Positions 27,243 to 36,140 of a stretch of 64,000 nucleotides of DNA are shown one piece after another. How positions within the stretch are numbered: position 1 is the stretch's first letter; each line of letters starts with the position of its first letter. The notes under the pieces are model-generated. The model did not search any database. It was not told the origin of the DNA and saw nothing but the letters and a program-made list of their open reading frames with translations. The translations under genes and the position numbers were made by a program. The stretch is from Peribacillus simplex (GTDB lineage Bacteria; Bacillota; Bacilli; Bacillales; DSM-1321): assembly GCF_001578185.1 (NCBI RefSeq), contig NZ_CP011008.1:3066001-3130000 (forward strand). The letters run 5' to 3'.

Positions 27243-27287
27243 AAACCCACACACTCCTTCTCTTTATAAACAAATGCATTATTGTAA

Positions 27288-27315
27288 AGTGTATGTCCAG
27301 ATGAAGGCAATCTTG
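27288..27315 (-). promoter_or_regulatory. Candidate SigE promoter of yodT-yodS-yodR-yodQ-ablB
   Basis: On the minus strand CATACACT matches the SigE -10 consensus (CATACANT), and CAAGATT, 13 bases upstream, is close to the -35 consensus. The B. subtilis kamA-yodPQRST genes are SigE-controlled in the mother cell, as I recall. The site lies about 45 bases before the yodT start. Confidence 0.55.
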
Positions 27316-27387
27316 CTAAGGAAATTGACCTATGCATGTAAACGGATAAATTCTTGGTTTCATGTTCAGGAAAAAAAACGGGAACAA

Positions 27388-27422
27388 AAAAAGTGTATCC
27401 ACAAGAGATACACTTTTTTCTT
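27388..27422. terminator. Bidirectional terminator
   Basis: AAGTGTATC/GATACACTT arms (with a CACAAGA loop) carry T runs on both sides. It ends the small CxxC protein gene just upstream of the yodT promoter. Confidence 0.85.
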
Positions 27423-27750
27423 ACAATACGCTATTTAGTTTATCTTCACGAATTGACTCCAAAAAACTTTCATCCTTTAAAACAGCCAGCACATTTTTAT
27501 AAAAAGCAGTTTTATCGATAACTGAAGTATGTACATATTCATACTCTTTTAAAGACGGATGACGCAAAACATTTTTCATGCAGGAATGACAAACTTTTTT
27601 GGTTCCTAACTTATAGTAGTTCAAGTTACTTGCATCCCCATTAGAAGTGTCTTCGTTACAGACGAAACATGTATGGCTCACACGGCCTTTTTTATTATAC
27701 TCGGCCAAAGCCCCTTCTAAACGAATGGATGCGGGAATTGTTAATAACAC
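27421..27750 (-). CDS. Hypothetical protein with two CxxC pairs
   Basis: Protein of 109 aa. CFVCNED (about residue 28) and CHSCMKN (about residue 54) are 25 residues apart, spaced like a small zinc ribbon. The rest is helical and charged, ending in DKLNSVL. No helix long enough for the membrane and no signal peptide are visible. It lies alone, with a terminator overlapping its stop codon. I do not recognise the family; nucleic-acid binding is only a guess from the metal site. Confidence 0.6.
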   Translation of the reverse strand: MLLTIPASIRLEGALAEYNKKGRVSHTCFVCNEDTSNGDASNLNYYKLGTKKVCHSCMKNVLRHPSLKEYEYVHTSVIDKTAFYKNVLAVLKDESFLESIREDKLNSVL

Positions 27751-27934
27751 ATAATCACCTTTTCTATTTTAAATCTCTTAGTATTATATCAGAAAAATAT
27801 AGAATTTGAACAATTAGACTCATATTCCCTAATAATGCTTGTAAAATAGGACTATTTCCAGTGTTGGTAAGCGGAAAGACACCTAAAATACTCCAAAATG
27901 AAAAATATATTTTACATACCCTGAACAGATAAAA

Positions 27935-27962
27935 CACCGTCCACTTTTTGAACGGCGTCATC
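27935..27962 (-). terminator. Terminator of the LD-carboxypeptidase gene
   Basis: On the minus strand a CGCCGTTC...GACGGTG hairpin followed by TTTT lies just after the stop codon at 27971. Confidence 0.6.
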
Positions 27963-27970
27963 AAATTGTA

Positions 27971-28945
27971 TCATGAATGGATATGGATCGTTGCTTTTCC
28001 GTTCTCCACCTTCATTACTGCCTTTGCACCAACCGGCACCGTCACAAATGGATGTACATGACCAAAATTGGCATTAGCAATCACTGGTATCCCATTTATC
28101 TCCTTTTTGGAAGCAATGATTTCCTGCAAAGCATATTCAGTCATTCCCGAATCCTTTTGGAAACGGCCTATGACGATTCCTTTAATCCCACTTGCATCTG
28201 GCTGATGCAGCAAGGATTGTAAATCCCGGTCAAAGCTGAATGGATGGCTTTCTTCGTCATCTTCTATGAAAAGGATACTGTCCTTTAAAGAAGGCATAAA
28301 CTCTGTACCTTGCAATAGATTGAGTGTACAAAGGTTTCCCCCAATGATCGTCCCAGCCGCTTCGCCTTCCTGAATGACCATATATCCAGCATTCGGGTGG
28401 AAAGTTCGGTCATCCTGTTCTAAATGCCAAGAGTCATCACTCCACGTTTCACTTGGATCAAGATAAAAGCCTTCACTTTCAATAACAGCCTTTTTAAAAT
28501 ATTCCATCGTATATTCCAGACCAGCCTTCATCCCGAACGTCGAGAAATGAGGACCTGAGTATGTAGTTAAGCCTGTTTTTTTATGAATGGCCAGTAAAAT
28601 TGCGGTTATATCACTATACCCCATCAACACTTTTGGATTTTCCTTTATCAACTCGTAATCGATATATCGTAACAATTGGTTAGCGTTATACCCCCCGATG
28701 GCTGTAAAGATTCCCTTAACATTCGGATCCCTGAAGGCCTCATGCAAATCCTCGACCCGGTCTTCAATCGAATTCGAGAAAAAGTCATCATGGAACAAAG
28801 CCGTTTTACCATATGTCACTTTAAAACCAAGCTCAGTCAATCTTTCTTCTGCCAATCTGCGCTGTTCCCCTTTGACAATCGCCAAACTTCTTGAGGGAGC
28901 AATAACGCGAATTTCATCCCCTGCTTGTAAATGGGAAGGTTTCAT
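27971..28945 (-). CDS. Peptidase S66 (LD-carboxypeptidase / MccF-like)
   Basis: Serine carboxypeptidase of 324 aa. The S66 family includes LD-carboxypeptidases that trim murein tetrapeptides during recycling and MccF, which gives immunity to microcin C. The nucleophile is in KVLMGYSDITAILLAI (GxSD), the Glu in ILFIEDDEESHPF and the His in NANFGHVHPFVTVPVG. The HPFSFDRDLQSLL loop resembles MccF-type members. It is monocistronic; the substrate cannot be decided from sequence. Confidence 0.88.
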   Translation of the reverse strand: MKPSHLQAGDEIRVIAPSRSLAIVKGEQRRLAEERLTELGFKVTYGKTALFHDDFFSNSIEDRVEDLHEAFRDPNVKGIFTAIGGYNANQLLRYIDYELIKENPKVLMGYSDITAILLAIHKKTGLTTYSGPHFSTFGMKAGLEYTMEYFKKAVIESEGFYLDPSETWSDDSWHLEQDDRTFHPNAGYMVIQEGEAAGTIIGGNLCTLNLLQGTEFMPSLKDSILFIEDDEESHPFSFDRDLQSLLHQPDASGIKGIVIGRFQKDSGMTEYALQEIIASKKEINGIPVIANANFGHVHPFVTVPVGAKAVMKVENGKATIHIHS

Positions 28946-29300
28946 ATCTTTATCCCCCTAAATTAATTACATCTGTCGTTATTTTAGCAGAAATGGTGAA
29001 TAAAGAACAACCAAGACTCTTAAGTACTGAAATTCCCTTTTCCAATCTTCCCTGCAAAAAAACTGGGAGTCATAATTTCCTTTCGAATCCTTTTGGCGCC
29101 GTTTTCCTCATCATTGGCATCCTCTCGTCATTCCCGTTGTACCGTATTGGAAAAAGGAATGGTTATGTATTGCCTGTACTGTATATATCCTTATCCTATC
29201 AGTAAACAATTATGGATTCTGTAAAGATTCCCAGTCAAACCACCAAATTCCCTGCATAAAGAAAAGACCAGCTTTATCAACTGGTCTTTTAGTTATTCAA
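28946..29300. other. Intergenic region without a supported gene
   Basis: 355 bases between the S66 gene and the yjcZ-type gene. A plus-strand open frame at 28993-29205 has no ribosome site and no recognisable family. The only clear signal is a hairpin AAAGACCAG/CTGGTCTTT (about 29262-29291), the terminator of the yjcZ-type gene on the minus strand. Confidence 0.6.
29262..29292 (-). terminator. Terminator of the yjcZ-type gene
   Basis: AAAGACCAG...CTGGTCTTT stem with T-rich flanks, just after the stop codon at 29301. Confidence 0.75.
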
Positions 29301-29453
29301 TTAGCAACAGAATGAAGCACCGATGATAATCAACAGAATGAACAAGACAACGATTAATGCGAAGCCTGATCCAAATCCGCAACCGCCACCGCAGCCGCCA
29401 CCGAATCCACCACCATAACCAAATCCTCCACCATATCCACCATATCCGTACAT
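29301..29453 (-). CDS. YjcZ-family glycine-rich sporulation peptide
   Basis: Protein of 50 aa, below the usual gene-caller limit. The first 30 residues are Gly/Tyr/Phe-rich (MYGYGGYGGGFGYGG and so on, with two cysteines); a single C-terminal hydrophobic helix follows (FALIVVLFILLIIIGASFCC). This two-part layout and the FALIVVLFILLIIIG motif define the YjcZ/SscA family of small spore-assembly proteins found in many Bacillus copies. A strong AAAGGAG ribosome site precedes the ATG. Confidence 0.9.
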   Translation of the reverse strand: MYGYGGYGGGFGYGGGFGGGCGGGCGFGSGFALIVVLFILLIIIGASFCC

Positions 29454-29758
29454 TAAGTTCCACTCCTTTTAGAATTCTGATTTCTCTTTACACCTTACCA
29501 TATGTCATTACGCCCGCCTCGGTCTGTGCATTTGCCTATTTTTTTGAATTTAAGAAAAAACTTCTCGAATCAACACCTTCAGAACCGTTATACATACAAT
29601 AGGCGAACCACCAAGAGCAACATGAAAAATGTCAAAAAAACGTTTTATATTTATTGTGTTAAAATTGGGATATAATAAGAAAAAAACATTTCTTAGCCTC
29701 TTTAAGCTATCTCATCCCTATATAGATACATAAAAGGTTAATACGGGGGAACATAATT
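29454..29758. other. Divergent intergenic region
   Basis: 305 bases between the yjcZ-type gene and the secreted SGNH hydrolase. It has an AT-rich stretch GTGTTAAAATTGGGATATAATAAG (split as GTGTTA and TATAAT elements near 29655-29675) that may be the plus-strand promoter. Nothing else is supported. Confidence 0.4.
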
Positions 29759-30847
29759 TTGAAAAAGAACGCAAAATCCTTCATCCCTTTCGCTGCAATC
29801 GCCACGATCCTTCTCATCTGCTATGTCCTTCAAAAAGCTCCTAAAACATATGGATCAGATGATTCAGTAAATGTTTATCAAAAATTCCAATCAGGCCAGC
29901 CCATTCAGTATCTCGTTATTGGTGACAGTATCGGAAGAGGGTCAGGGGCTGAAAATCCTAATCTAACATGGTTCAAACAGTTAGAAAATATGATGATCAA
30001 AACCAATGATATTCCTTTACACGGAGAGTACGTTGTCCAAAGCGGATCCACTGCTTTTGAAGGTCTATTTAAGCTTTCCCAAAGAAGGCAGCATGATCAT
30101 AAAGATTTGATATTCTTCATTTTCGGTGAAAATGACCGCAAATATATGAATGTCGATGATTTTACCATGACATATGAAGCTTTAATGAGAAAGGCAAAAC
30201 GTCTCAATCCTAATGCTGAATTGTTCACAATAACAGAGAGTTCCTTGAAATATGAGGAATTTGCATCAGCCATCGGACTTTTATCCAAACATTATGGTGC
30301 AACTAATGTGGATATGCGTCCAATATTCAAAGATTCAGGATATACGGAAAAGCAATTGACCAGAGATCTGATTCATCCAAATGGGCTGGGTTATCAATTG
30401 TATGCTAATGCAATTTATGAACGCTTCCTGGATAATATAAAACGTGGGAAGACTGTTGCAGCCCTTCCATCTAAGCTTCATGCCCATTCTGATATTAAAT
30501 TATCGGAGATTGACCACTATGAAAAAATGAACGGTTTCCGACCAAGGGGCGGCTATTTTACTAGTAGTGAAAAGGGCAGTGTGATTGAATATAACTTCAA
30601 TGGAAGTATGCTTGGAGTGAAGCTGCTCAGGAGTCCCGATGGCGGGGAAGTTAAAGTATGGATCGATGGAAATGAAACCACGACCTTGAATACGTGGTGG
30701 CCGTTTGCCCGTGAAAGATATTTATTTGTCACAAATGGGCTTCCTCCCGGTTCACATAAGGTCCGTTTTGAGGTGACTGGCAGAACTAAAGCAATGGATC
30801 TTACCATCATTCCATATGTCCGGATCGCATCGATCATCACCGATTGA
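29759..30847 (+). CDS. Secreted SGNH/GDSL hydrolase with C-terminal beta-sandwich domain
   Basis: Protein of 362 aa from a TTG start behind GGGGGA. An N-terminal signal anchor (KSFIPFAAIATILLICYVLQ) leads to an SGNH domain (about 45-225). Block I is YLVIGDSIGRGSG (nucleophile Ser), the Asn block FFIFGENDRKYM, and the Asp/His pair DLIHPNGLGYQLYANA. A second domain of about 120 residues (SDIKLSEIDHYE to the end) is beta-rich (KVWIDGNETTTLN, PPGSHKVRFEVTG) and resembles carbohydrate-binding modules fused to esterases. Deacetylation of a cell-surface or external polysaccharide is plausible but unproven. Confidence 0.83.
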   Translation: MKKNAKSFIPFAAIATILLICYVLQKAPKTYGSDDSVNVYQKFQSGQPIQYLVIGDSIGRGSGAENPNLTWFKQLENMMIKTNDIPLHGEYVVQSGSTAFEGLFKLSQRRQHDHKDLIFFIFGENDRKYMNVDDFTMTYEALMRKAKRLNPNAELFTITESSLKYEEFASAIGLLSKHYGATNVDMRPIFKDSGYTEKQLTRDLIHPNGLGYQLYANAIYERFLDNIKRGKTVAALPSKLHAHSDIKLSEIDHYEKMNGFRPRGGYFTSSEKGSVIEYNFNGSMLGVKLLRSPDGGEVKVWIDGNETTTLNTWWPFARERYLFVTNGLPPGSHKVRFEVTGRTKAMDLTIIPYVRIASIITD

Positions 30848-30863
30848 ATCCTACCAATAATAA

Positions 30864-30896
30864 AGACCCCCCTATCATTATCAGGCAGGGGGGTTC
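30864..30896. terminator. Convergent terminator between SGNH gene and msrB
   Basis: ACCCCCCT/AGGGGGGT arms with a loop of about 14 bases lie between two convergent stop codons. Confidence 0.75.
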
Positions 30897-30899
30897 CAT

Positions 30900-31328
30900 T
30901 CAATCAAAAAGCTTTTTGTATTCTCCGAATCCTTCTTTTTCAAGCTCTTGGAGCGGGATGAACTTCAATGAGGCAGAATTGATGCAATAGCGTAATCCCG
31001 ATGGTCCCGGTCCATCATTGAAAACATGACCAAGATGAGAATCGGCAGTTTTTGAGCGAACCTCTATTCTTCTCATACCGTGACTCGTATCGAGGTTTTC
31101 CACCACTTCCTCTTCCTTTAGCGGTTTAGTAAAGCTTGGCCAACCGCAGCCTGAATCAAACTTTTCCTTTGAAGTGAAAAGAGGTTTACCTGAAACGATG
31201 TCCACATATAACCCTTCCTCCTTCAAGTTCCAATATTCATTGTTAAATGCTGGTTCCGTACCATTATTTTGCGTTACCTCAAATTGAATCGCCGAAAGTT
31301 TCTGTTTTAATTCTTCTTTACTTTTCAT
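30900..31328 (-). CDS. msrB: Methionine (R)-sulfoxide reductase MsrB
   Basis: Protein of 142 aa that reduces methionine-R-sulfoxide in proteins. Blocks are [52 protein letters not shown] (each quoted in part) and the catalytic cysteine in [13 protein letters not shown]. The two CxxC zinc pairs are absent, as in B. subtilis MsrB. Its start overlaps the end of msrA by 11 bases, so the pair is co-translated. Confidence 0.96.
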   Translation of the reverse strand: MKSKEELKQKLSAIQFEVTQNNGTEPAFNNEYWNLKEEGLYVDIVSGKPLFTSKEKFDSGCGWPSFTKPLKEEEVVENLDTSHGMRRIEVRSKTADSHLGHVFNDGPGPSGLRYCINSASLKFIPLQELEKEGFGEYKKLFD

Positions 31329-31860
31329 TTTTTTCCCCCCAGTGATGTTTTATAAATGCTTTTCGGCCTGAGCCAATCGAATATCTTTCATAATGCTCAG
31401 GTTGCTTTTTATAATAATGCTGGTGATATGTCTCAGCTGGATAAAACGCTTGAGCTGGTATAATCGGCGTTACAATCGGTTTGGAAAATTTCCCGCTCGC
31501 CTGCAGATTAGCTTTGGATCCTTCAGCAATTTTACGTTGGTTTTCGTCATGATAAAAAATGGCCGTTTGATAAGAACTTCCCCGGTCATGAAACTGCCCT
31601 CCAGCATCTGTCGGGTCAATTTGCTGCCAAAACATCTCGATTATTTTTTCATATGGATATACGCTTGGATCAAAGGTGATCTGAACAGCCTCATAATGTC
31701 CCGTGGTTTCAGAACAAACTTCTTTGTAAGTAGGATTTTCCGTAGTCCCGCCAGTATAACCCGAGATAACGGATTCGATGCCAGGCTGCTCATCGAACGG
31801 TTTCACCATGCACCAAAAACATCCACCTGCGAATGTTGCTTTCCCTAATTGCTTTGTCAA
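31318..31860 (-). CDS. msrA: Methionine (S)-sulfoxide reductase MsrA
   Basis: Protein of 180 aa, the S-specific partner of MsrB. The catalytic motif [15 protein letters not shown] lies near residue 12, with SGYTGG and [10 protein letters not shown] further on. A TTG start at 31860 was chosen because it lies 8 bases after AAGGGGG and matches the family N-terminus; the upstream ATG would add nine non-conserved residues. It is first in the msrA-msrB operon. Confidence 0.95.
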   Translation of the reverse strand: MTKQLGKATFAGGCFWCMVKPFDEQPGIESVISGYTGGTTENPTYKEVCSETTGHYEAVQITFDPSVYPYEKIIEMFWQQIDPTDAGGQFHDRGSSYQTAIFYHDENQRKIAEGSKANLQASGKFSKPIVTPIIPAQAFYPAETYHQHYYKKQPEHYERYSIGSGRKAFIKHHWGEKNEK

Positions 31861-32030
31861 ATGAAAATCCCCCTTTTTTACAAACAAACCATTGAATGCA
31901 TTTTAACGCTTTTATTTTGCCCTGTAAAATAATATGCCGATAAGTCCCTATTAACGAAAATGGTCAAGACACACGTCCAAGCATATCACCATATGATGAG
32001 ATCATTATGGAAAAATGAGAGGTGTAAGAA

Positions 32031-32771
32031 ATGAGCGATAAACAATCATATTTACAAAAGGCGATAACTTATGATTTACTATCGTCTTATTATAAATACA
32101 GCAATCCGCATTTGCATGATTATTATTACCATAAGCATTTGAAAAGTTTCGAAAAAGAAGCACAACAATTGAGATTTGAACAAATGAATGTCATACTGCC
32201 TGCACAAGTTCGCATTATTCATGCTGCCCCAACAGCTCCATCGTTTGATGTTTATTTAAATGAAATGCGTATTCTTAAAAATTTCTCATTTAAAGAGAAC
32301 AATGATTATTCGACATTCCCCCCTGGCAATTACCAATTGGATATATACCGCAGCGGGCAAGGCACCTCACTTTTGAGCCGTAAAGTGACGCTCGAAAGCG
32401 GGAGGTCCTATACCATAGCCGCTACCTTGGCCACCGGGTCGTTGAATATGTTAACTTTCGAAGATCAACCGTTTGTTCCTCAAAATGAAGCCAAGGTTCG
32501 ATTCATACATCTTTCAGATGATTTACCGTCGGTAGATATTGCCGTCAAAGATGGTGATGTCGTTTTTGAAAATCTCCATTTCAGGAAAGCAAGCGATTAT
32601 CTTAATTTACATCCCATGATAGTCGACTTTGAAGTGAGGAAAGCTGGGACTAAAGAGGTTGCGCTTCATTTACCAAATAATAGTTTCTACAAAAATACTC
32701 CCTCAACCATTTATTTAATCGGATTGAATCGGGAACCATCCACGCTGGAAACCGTAACACTCTCTCCATAA
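32031..32771 (+). CDS. DUF4397 protein
   Basis: Protein of 246 aa with two tandem DUF4397 units: VRIIHAAPTAPSFDVYLNE (from about residue 60) and VRFIHLSDDLPSVDIAVKD (from about 155), each followed by predicted beta strands. The N-terminal 55 residues are Tyr/His-rich and helical and lack a signal peptide. Family members are often secreted or surface proteins; location is uncertain here. Function is unknown. It is monocistronic with a terminator at 32775. Confidence 0.82.
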   Translation: MSDKQSYLQKAITYDLLSSYYKYSNPHLHDYYYHKHLKSFEKEAQQLRFEQMNVILPAQVRIIHAAPTAPSFDVYLNEMRILKNFSFKENNDYSTFPPGNYQLDIYRSGQGTSLLSRKVTLESGRSYTIAATLATGSLNMLTFEDQPFVPQNEAKVRFIHLSDDLPSVDIAVKDGDVVFENLHFRKASDYLNLHPMIVDFEVRKAGTKEVALHLPNNSFYKNTPSTIYLIGLNREPSTLETVTLSP

Positions 32772-32774
32772 ATG

Positions 32775-32816
32775 AATAAAAAACCAGGATGAATTGATCC
32801 TGGTTTTTTATTCATT
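32775..32816. terminator. Convergent terminator after the DUF4397 gene
   Basis: AAAAACCAGGAT/ATCCTGGTTTTTT stem with a GAATTG loop lies between convergent genes. Confidence 0.88.
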
Positions 32817-32825
32817 TACTCCCTA

Positions 32826-33410
32826 TCACTGTAATGATGATGGGATGGTCAATAAAAATGAAATGTCGTCATTTTTAAGATCGAATTTTTTCGCCTTGAC
32901 CCTAATGTCACTTTTCAATTCCATATCCTGTAATGAGACATAAATACTTTTGTCATTTGGGTTGATGCTTACCCAATCCGGCATGTTATAACGCTCATTT
33001 ATTATATTCATTACATATGAAACAGGTAAGTTCATTTGTCCGATGGCAATTGATTTTTGCTTTAAGATCAAATCCCCATTTTTTTGGGCGATTGGTTCAA
33101 AAGTCAATTTCATTTCCACTTCACGATTGAAAAATGGCATTGTACCGTATAACTCGACTTCATCTGTTAAATATACTTCGTAATGAATGGATCCCGTCAG
33201 GCCTTCCTTATCAAGATACTGGTTAATTAATCTTGTCAGATCTTCCCGATTCGTGTGAATTTGAAATTGGATATCTTCTTCGTGGCTTACTTTTGGTATC
33301 AGTTCTTTATCTTTAGTCGGCAAATTAACTAAGATCAAAACAAACACGATGACCAGGATGTTTAAAGCTAATAGGGAAATAAACATAGTCTTCCATTTGA
33401 TATTTGTCAT
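32826..33410 (-). CDS. ypmS: YpmS-like protein (DUF2140)
   Basis: Membrane-anchored protein of 194 aa: a short cytoplasmic start, one helix (MFISLLALNILVIVFVLILV), then an extracellular domain with EDLTRLINQYL, YEVYLTDEVELYGTMPFF and QMNLPVSYVMNII. This is the YpmS/DUF2140 layout. Function is unknown. Its start overlaps the end of ypmR by 4 bases, so the two act as a unit; a partner role for the SGNH lipoprotein is suggested by this conserved pairing. Confidence 0.85.
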   Translation of the reverse strand: MTNIKWKTMFISLLALNILVIVFVLILVNLPTKDKELIPKVSHEEDIQFQIHTNREDLTRLINQYLDKEGLTGSIHYEVYLTDEVELYGTMPFFNREVEMKLTFEPIAQKNGDLILKQKSIAIGQMNLPVSYVMNIINERYNMPDWVSINPNDKSIYVSLQDMELKSDIRVKAKKFDLKNDDISFLLTIPSSLQ

Positions 33411-34249
33411 TCTTGGTCATCATCTCCTTTGGCACTCGCTTCCAATGTGTCCTTTCCGATAGTGGTAATATCCATATCATTGTAGATTCTTGTCGCGATT
33501 AATTCATATCCGCGGTCATTTGGATGAAAATAATCCTCATCATAAAGCAAATCCTCTTTGGAATCCTTGAAAATATCTGCTATTTCAATAAAATAGGCTG
33601 AATCATATTCTTCAATAATCTCTTTCCCGCTTTCATTCCAATCATTCATGATCATATCAAGTTCATAAAAATCTGCGAACCATTTGGAAAAGGGATTATA
33701 TACGCCCACCAGGTAAATTTGGGCATGATCATTTTCGGAACGGACCTTATCGAGTATTTGCCTCAATCTTTTTTCATACCCTAATTTAGCCGAATCAAAC
33801 TGATTCAGTTCCAAATTGGAGAAATTCTGTTTAAAGACCTTCATGATATCATTTCCACCGATCGTGACAACAATCGAGTCAGCTTGTTTTATGTCTTCTT
33901 TAATCCTAGCTTTATCCAGTCTTTTCAATAGTTGGTCGGTCCTATTTCCACGTATGCCATGATTAATCATCTCAACGGAAGTAATCGATGGTTCTTTTAC
34001 CAGCTTATTTTGTAAATAAGGCAGATACCCGCCATTATCTTTACTATCACCGACACCTTGAGTCAAGGAATCGCCTATCGATACGATTTTCACAGGGTCC
34101 GGAAAAAAGCTGGCAGGAATTGTTTCCTTTTTACTCAGCTCAACTCTGCTTTTCTGCTGAATAGTTGGCTGATTTGAGGCCGTTTCACTTTGGCCGCAGC
34201 CTGAAATCCAAACTAGGCATATGAAAAGACAGGTGATTCTGTACCTCAT
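33407..34249 (-). CDS. ypmR: YpmR-like SGNH/GDSL lipoprotein hydrolase
   Basis: Lipoprotein of 280 aa: signal peptide with lipobox ISGC (Cys at about 18), then an SGNH hydrolase. Block I is KIVSIGDSLTQGVGD, the Gly/Asn blocks are NHGIRGNRTDQLL and VVTIGGNDIMKVF, and the Asp/His pair is DYFHPNDRGYELIATRIY. It is likely an outer-surface esterase or lipase-like enzyme. ATG 34249 was chosen over an earlier one by spacing from GGAAGGTG. It is coupled to ypmS. Confidence 0.9.
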   Translation of the reverse strand: MRYRITCLFICLVWISGCGQSETASNQPTIQQKSRVELSKKETIPASFFPDPVKIVSIGDSLTQGVGDSKDNGGYLPYLQNKLVKEPSITSVEMINHGIRGNRTDQLLKRLDKARIKEDIKQADSIVVTIGGNDIMKVFKQNFSNLELNQFDSAKLGYEKRLRQILDKVRSENDHAQIYLVGVYNPFSKWFADFYELDMIMNDWNESGKEIIEEYDSAYFIEIADIFKDSKEDLLYDEDYFHPNDRGYELIATRIYNDMDITTIGKDTLEASAKGDDDQE

Positions 34250-34493
34250 GACCCTCACCTTCCTACCCATGTATTATATCATGAAGAAAACGAATAATTG
34301 CAAACAATATACCTTACTTGAGCATTCCTTACTATACAATATGAAAAATGCAAGGAATAAAAGCTAGTCCTATAAAATTTAGCATGTACTGAGCATGTAA
34401 AATCATTCTTCACTTCTCCTGATTCTTCAAAACCACTTACCTCATTTTCACCAGCGTTAATGGGTCCTACCAGAAATCCGTATGAATAGATGA

Positions 34494-34520
34494 AAACAGA
34501 AAGAACAGGTCATTTAACCT
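34494..34520 (-). terminator. Terminator of the SCO gene
   Basis: Stem GAACAGGT/ACCTGTTC with a CATTTA-type loop lies just after the SCO stop codon, with moderate T content downstream. Confidence 0.65.
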
Positions 34521-34522
34521 GT

Positions 34523-35113
34523 TCAATAATTCTGTAAAATTTTAATATGCTTAATAATTTCATCAAAGGGAATATCCTGCAGACCTGTATAATCCTTCAT
34601 GATCTTTCCTTTTTGATCAATTAGAAAAAAGCTGGTCCCATGAATCACCTGATCTCCCGTCTCTGGTTTTTTGACGATTAGTTTAAAGTTATCCCGTGCA
34701 AACTGCTCGATTTCTTCCTGACCATAACCGGTTAGAAAATGCCAATTGCTGTAATCCACATTAAATTGGTCACCATACTTTTTTAAAACATCAGGCTTGT
34801 CAATCTCCGGGTCGACAGAAAATGAAACGAACTCAACATCAGATATACCCTCATCCTTCAATTGCTGCTGCAGTTTCGTCATATTGGAAGTCATGGGCAG
34901 ACAGACCGTCTTGCAGCTGGTGAATATAAAATCCGCAACCCAAACCTTACCTTTTAGATCACTTTTTGAAAAAGCTTTACCTTTCTGATCAATGTAACTA
35001 AAATCCTCAAGATCCCAATTTTTGGCATCAGGTACACCATTGGAACCGCATGCTGTCAACAGCAATAAAATTGATGCCCCCATAGCTGCCATACGCAAAC
35101 GCAGCTTTCTCAT
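34523..35113 (-). CDS. ypmQ: SCO1/SenC-type copper chaperone (YpmQ/BsSCO)
   Basis: Lipoprotein of 196 aa with lipobox LTAC and a thioredoxin-like SCO domain. The copper ligands are the two cysteines in FIFTSCKTVCLPM and the histidine in VIHGTSFFLID. SCO proteins help build the CuA site of cytochrome c oxidase. The quinol oxidase in this window lacks CuA, so the client is probably a caa3-type oxidase elsewhere. Gene order with ypmR-ypmS matches B. subtilis. Confidence 0.92.
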   Translation of the reverse strand: MRKLRLRMAAMGASILLLLTACGSNGVPDAKNWDLEDFSYIDQKGKAFSKSDLKGKVWVADFIFTSCKTVCLPMTSNMTKLQQQLKDEGISDVEFVSFSVDPEIDKPDVLKKYGDQFNVDYSNWHFLTGYGQEEIEQFARDNFKLIVKKPETGDQVIHGTSFFLIDQKGKIMKDYTGLQDIPFDEIIKHIKILQNY

Positions 35114-35265
35114 CCCTACCCCGTCCTTTATGTATAAAATATTCTGTTACTTTATTTATTCTAACAGACCAATAGGAATGAGGACAGCAACACTTTTACG
35201 AATTTAAGACAATTTTACAAATGAAAGACATCTCCAGTACGCAATTTCATGCAGATTTATCCTTA

Positions 35266-36108
35266 TCAGTCCCAATAATACATGATTGCCATGGCGCCTT
35301 CACCTGTATGGGTACTGACAACGGCAGTGGTTGCTTCTATCTTTATGTCTTGATACCCTGTTAAATCCGCAATGGCCTGGCGGACTTTATCTGCGATTTC
35401 AAAACCATTTGCATGTACAAAACCAATGCCGCTAATTTTTTTGCCTTGTGTATCTTCTTTGAATTTCTTAATGATGAACTTCACTACCTGTGACTGGCTC
35501 CTGGCTTTGGATACAGGATTCAGGACACCATCGTCCAGAAGTGCAATCGGCTTTATGTGCAGCAGTGAACCGATAAATGCAGAAACTTTGCCAATCCTTC
35601 CGCCTTTAACGAGGTTATCAAGTGTTTCTATGACAATGATTAAACTTGACTGCTTTTTAATGTGTTTCAAGCGATCGATTATCTCTGCTACGGATTTCCC
35701 TTCCTTCGCCATCTTCGCTGCCTCGATCACCTGGAATGACATTGCTTTTGAAATGAATTTCGAGTCAAAAACGGTAACCTTCGATTCAGACATGCTTGCT
35801 GCACTTTCCGCTGAGCGTACAGTGCCGCTCATGCCACCTGTCATATGAATGGAAATAATCTCACTGCCGTCTTTTCCAAGTTCATTATATACCTCCACAA
35901 AGGTACCTGCGGCTGGTTGTGAGCTTTTTGGAAGTTCTTTTGATCGGTTCATCCTTTTCAGGAATTCTTCTTGTTCTATTTCAACCTTATCCAAAAAAGT
36001 TTCCCCATCTATATAGATCGATAAAGGAACCATTGTTATATCATAATATTCTAGTTCTTCCGGTGTCATATCAACTGTTGAGTCTGTTACTATTTTTACT
36101 TTATTCAT
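35266..36108 (-). CDS. DegV-family fatty-acid-binding protein (first paralogue)
   Basis: DegV/FakB-type protein of 280 aa. These bind one fatty acid and present it to the FakA kinase. Motifs are IVTDSTVDMTPEE at the start, TSQPAAGTF-like KSSQPAAGTFVEVY, HMTGGMSGTVRSA and VVSTHTGEGAMAI near the end. It is transcribed alone from a SigA promoter at 36141-36168. A second paralogue lies at 56000. Confidence 0.92.
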   Translation of the reverse strand: MNKVKIVTDSTVDMTPEELEYYDITMVPLSIYIDGETFLDKVEIEQEEFLKRMNRSKELPKSSQPAAGTFVEVYNELGKDGSEIISIHMTGGMSGTVRSAESAASMSESKVTVFDSKFISKAMSFQVIEAAKMAKEGKSVAEIIDRLKHIKKQSSLIIVIETLDNLVKGGRIGKVSAFIGSLLHIKPIALLDDGVLNPVSKARSQSQVVKFIIKKFKEDTQGKKISGIGFVHANGFEIADKVRQAIADLTGYQDIKIEATTAVVSTHTGEGAMAIMYYWD

Positions 36109-36140
36109 GATTACACATCCCTAATTAACATATCTATTGT

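Noticed and set aside
27271-27300. Sigma-54 promoter before yodT
   Set aside because: TGGACATACACTTTACA lacks the essential GC at -12, so the SigE-like reading of the same stretch is preferred.
27764-27964. Possible 66-aa hydrophobic minus-strand protein
   Set aside because: It starts inside the terminator of the S66 gene, has no convincing ribosome site and no family resemblance.
28993-29205. 70-aa plus-strand frame with a hydrophobic stretch
   Set aside because: No ribosome site and no recognisable family; kept only as a note in the intergenic entry.
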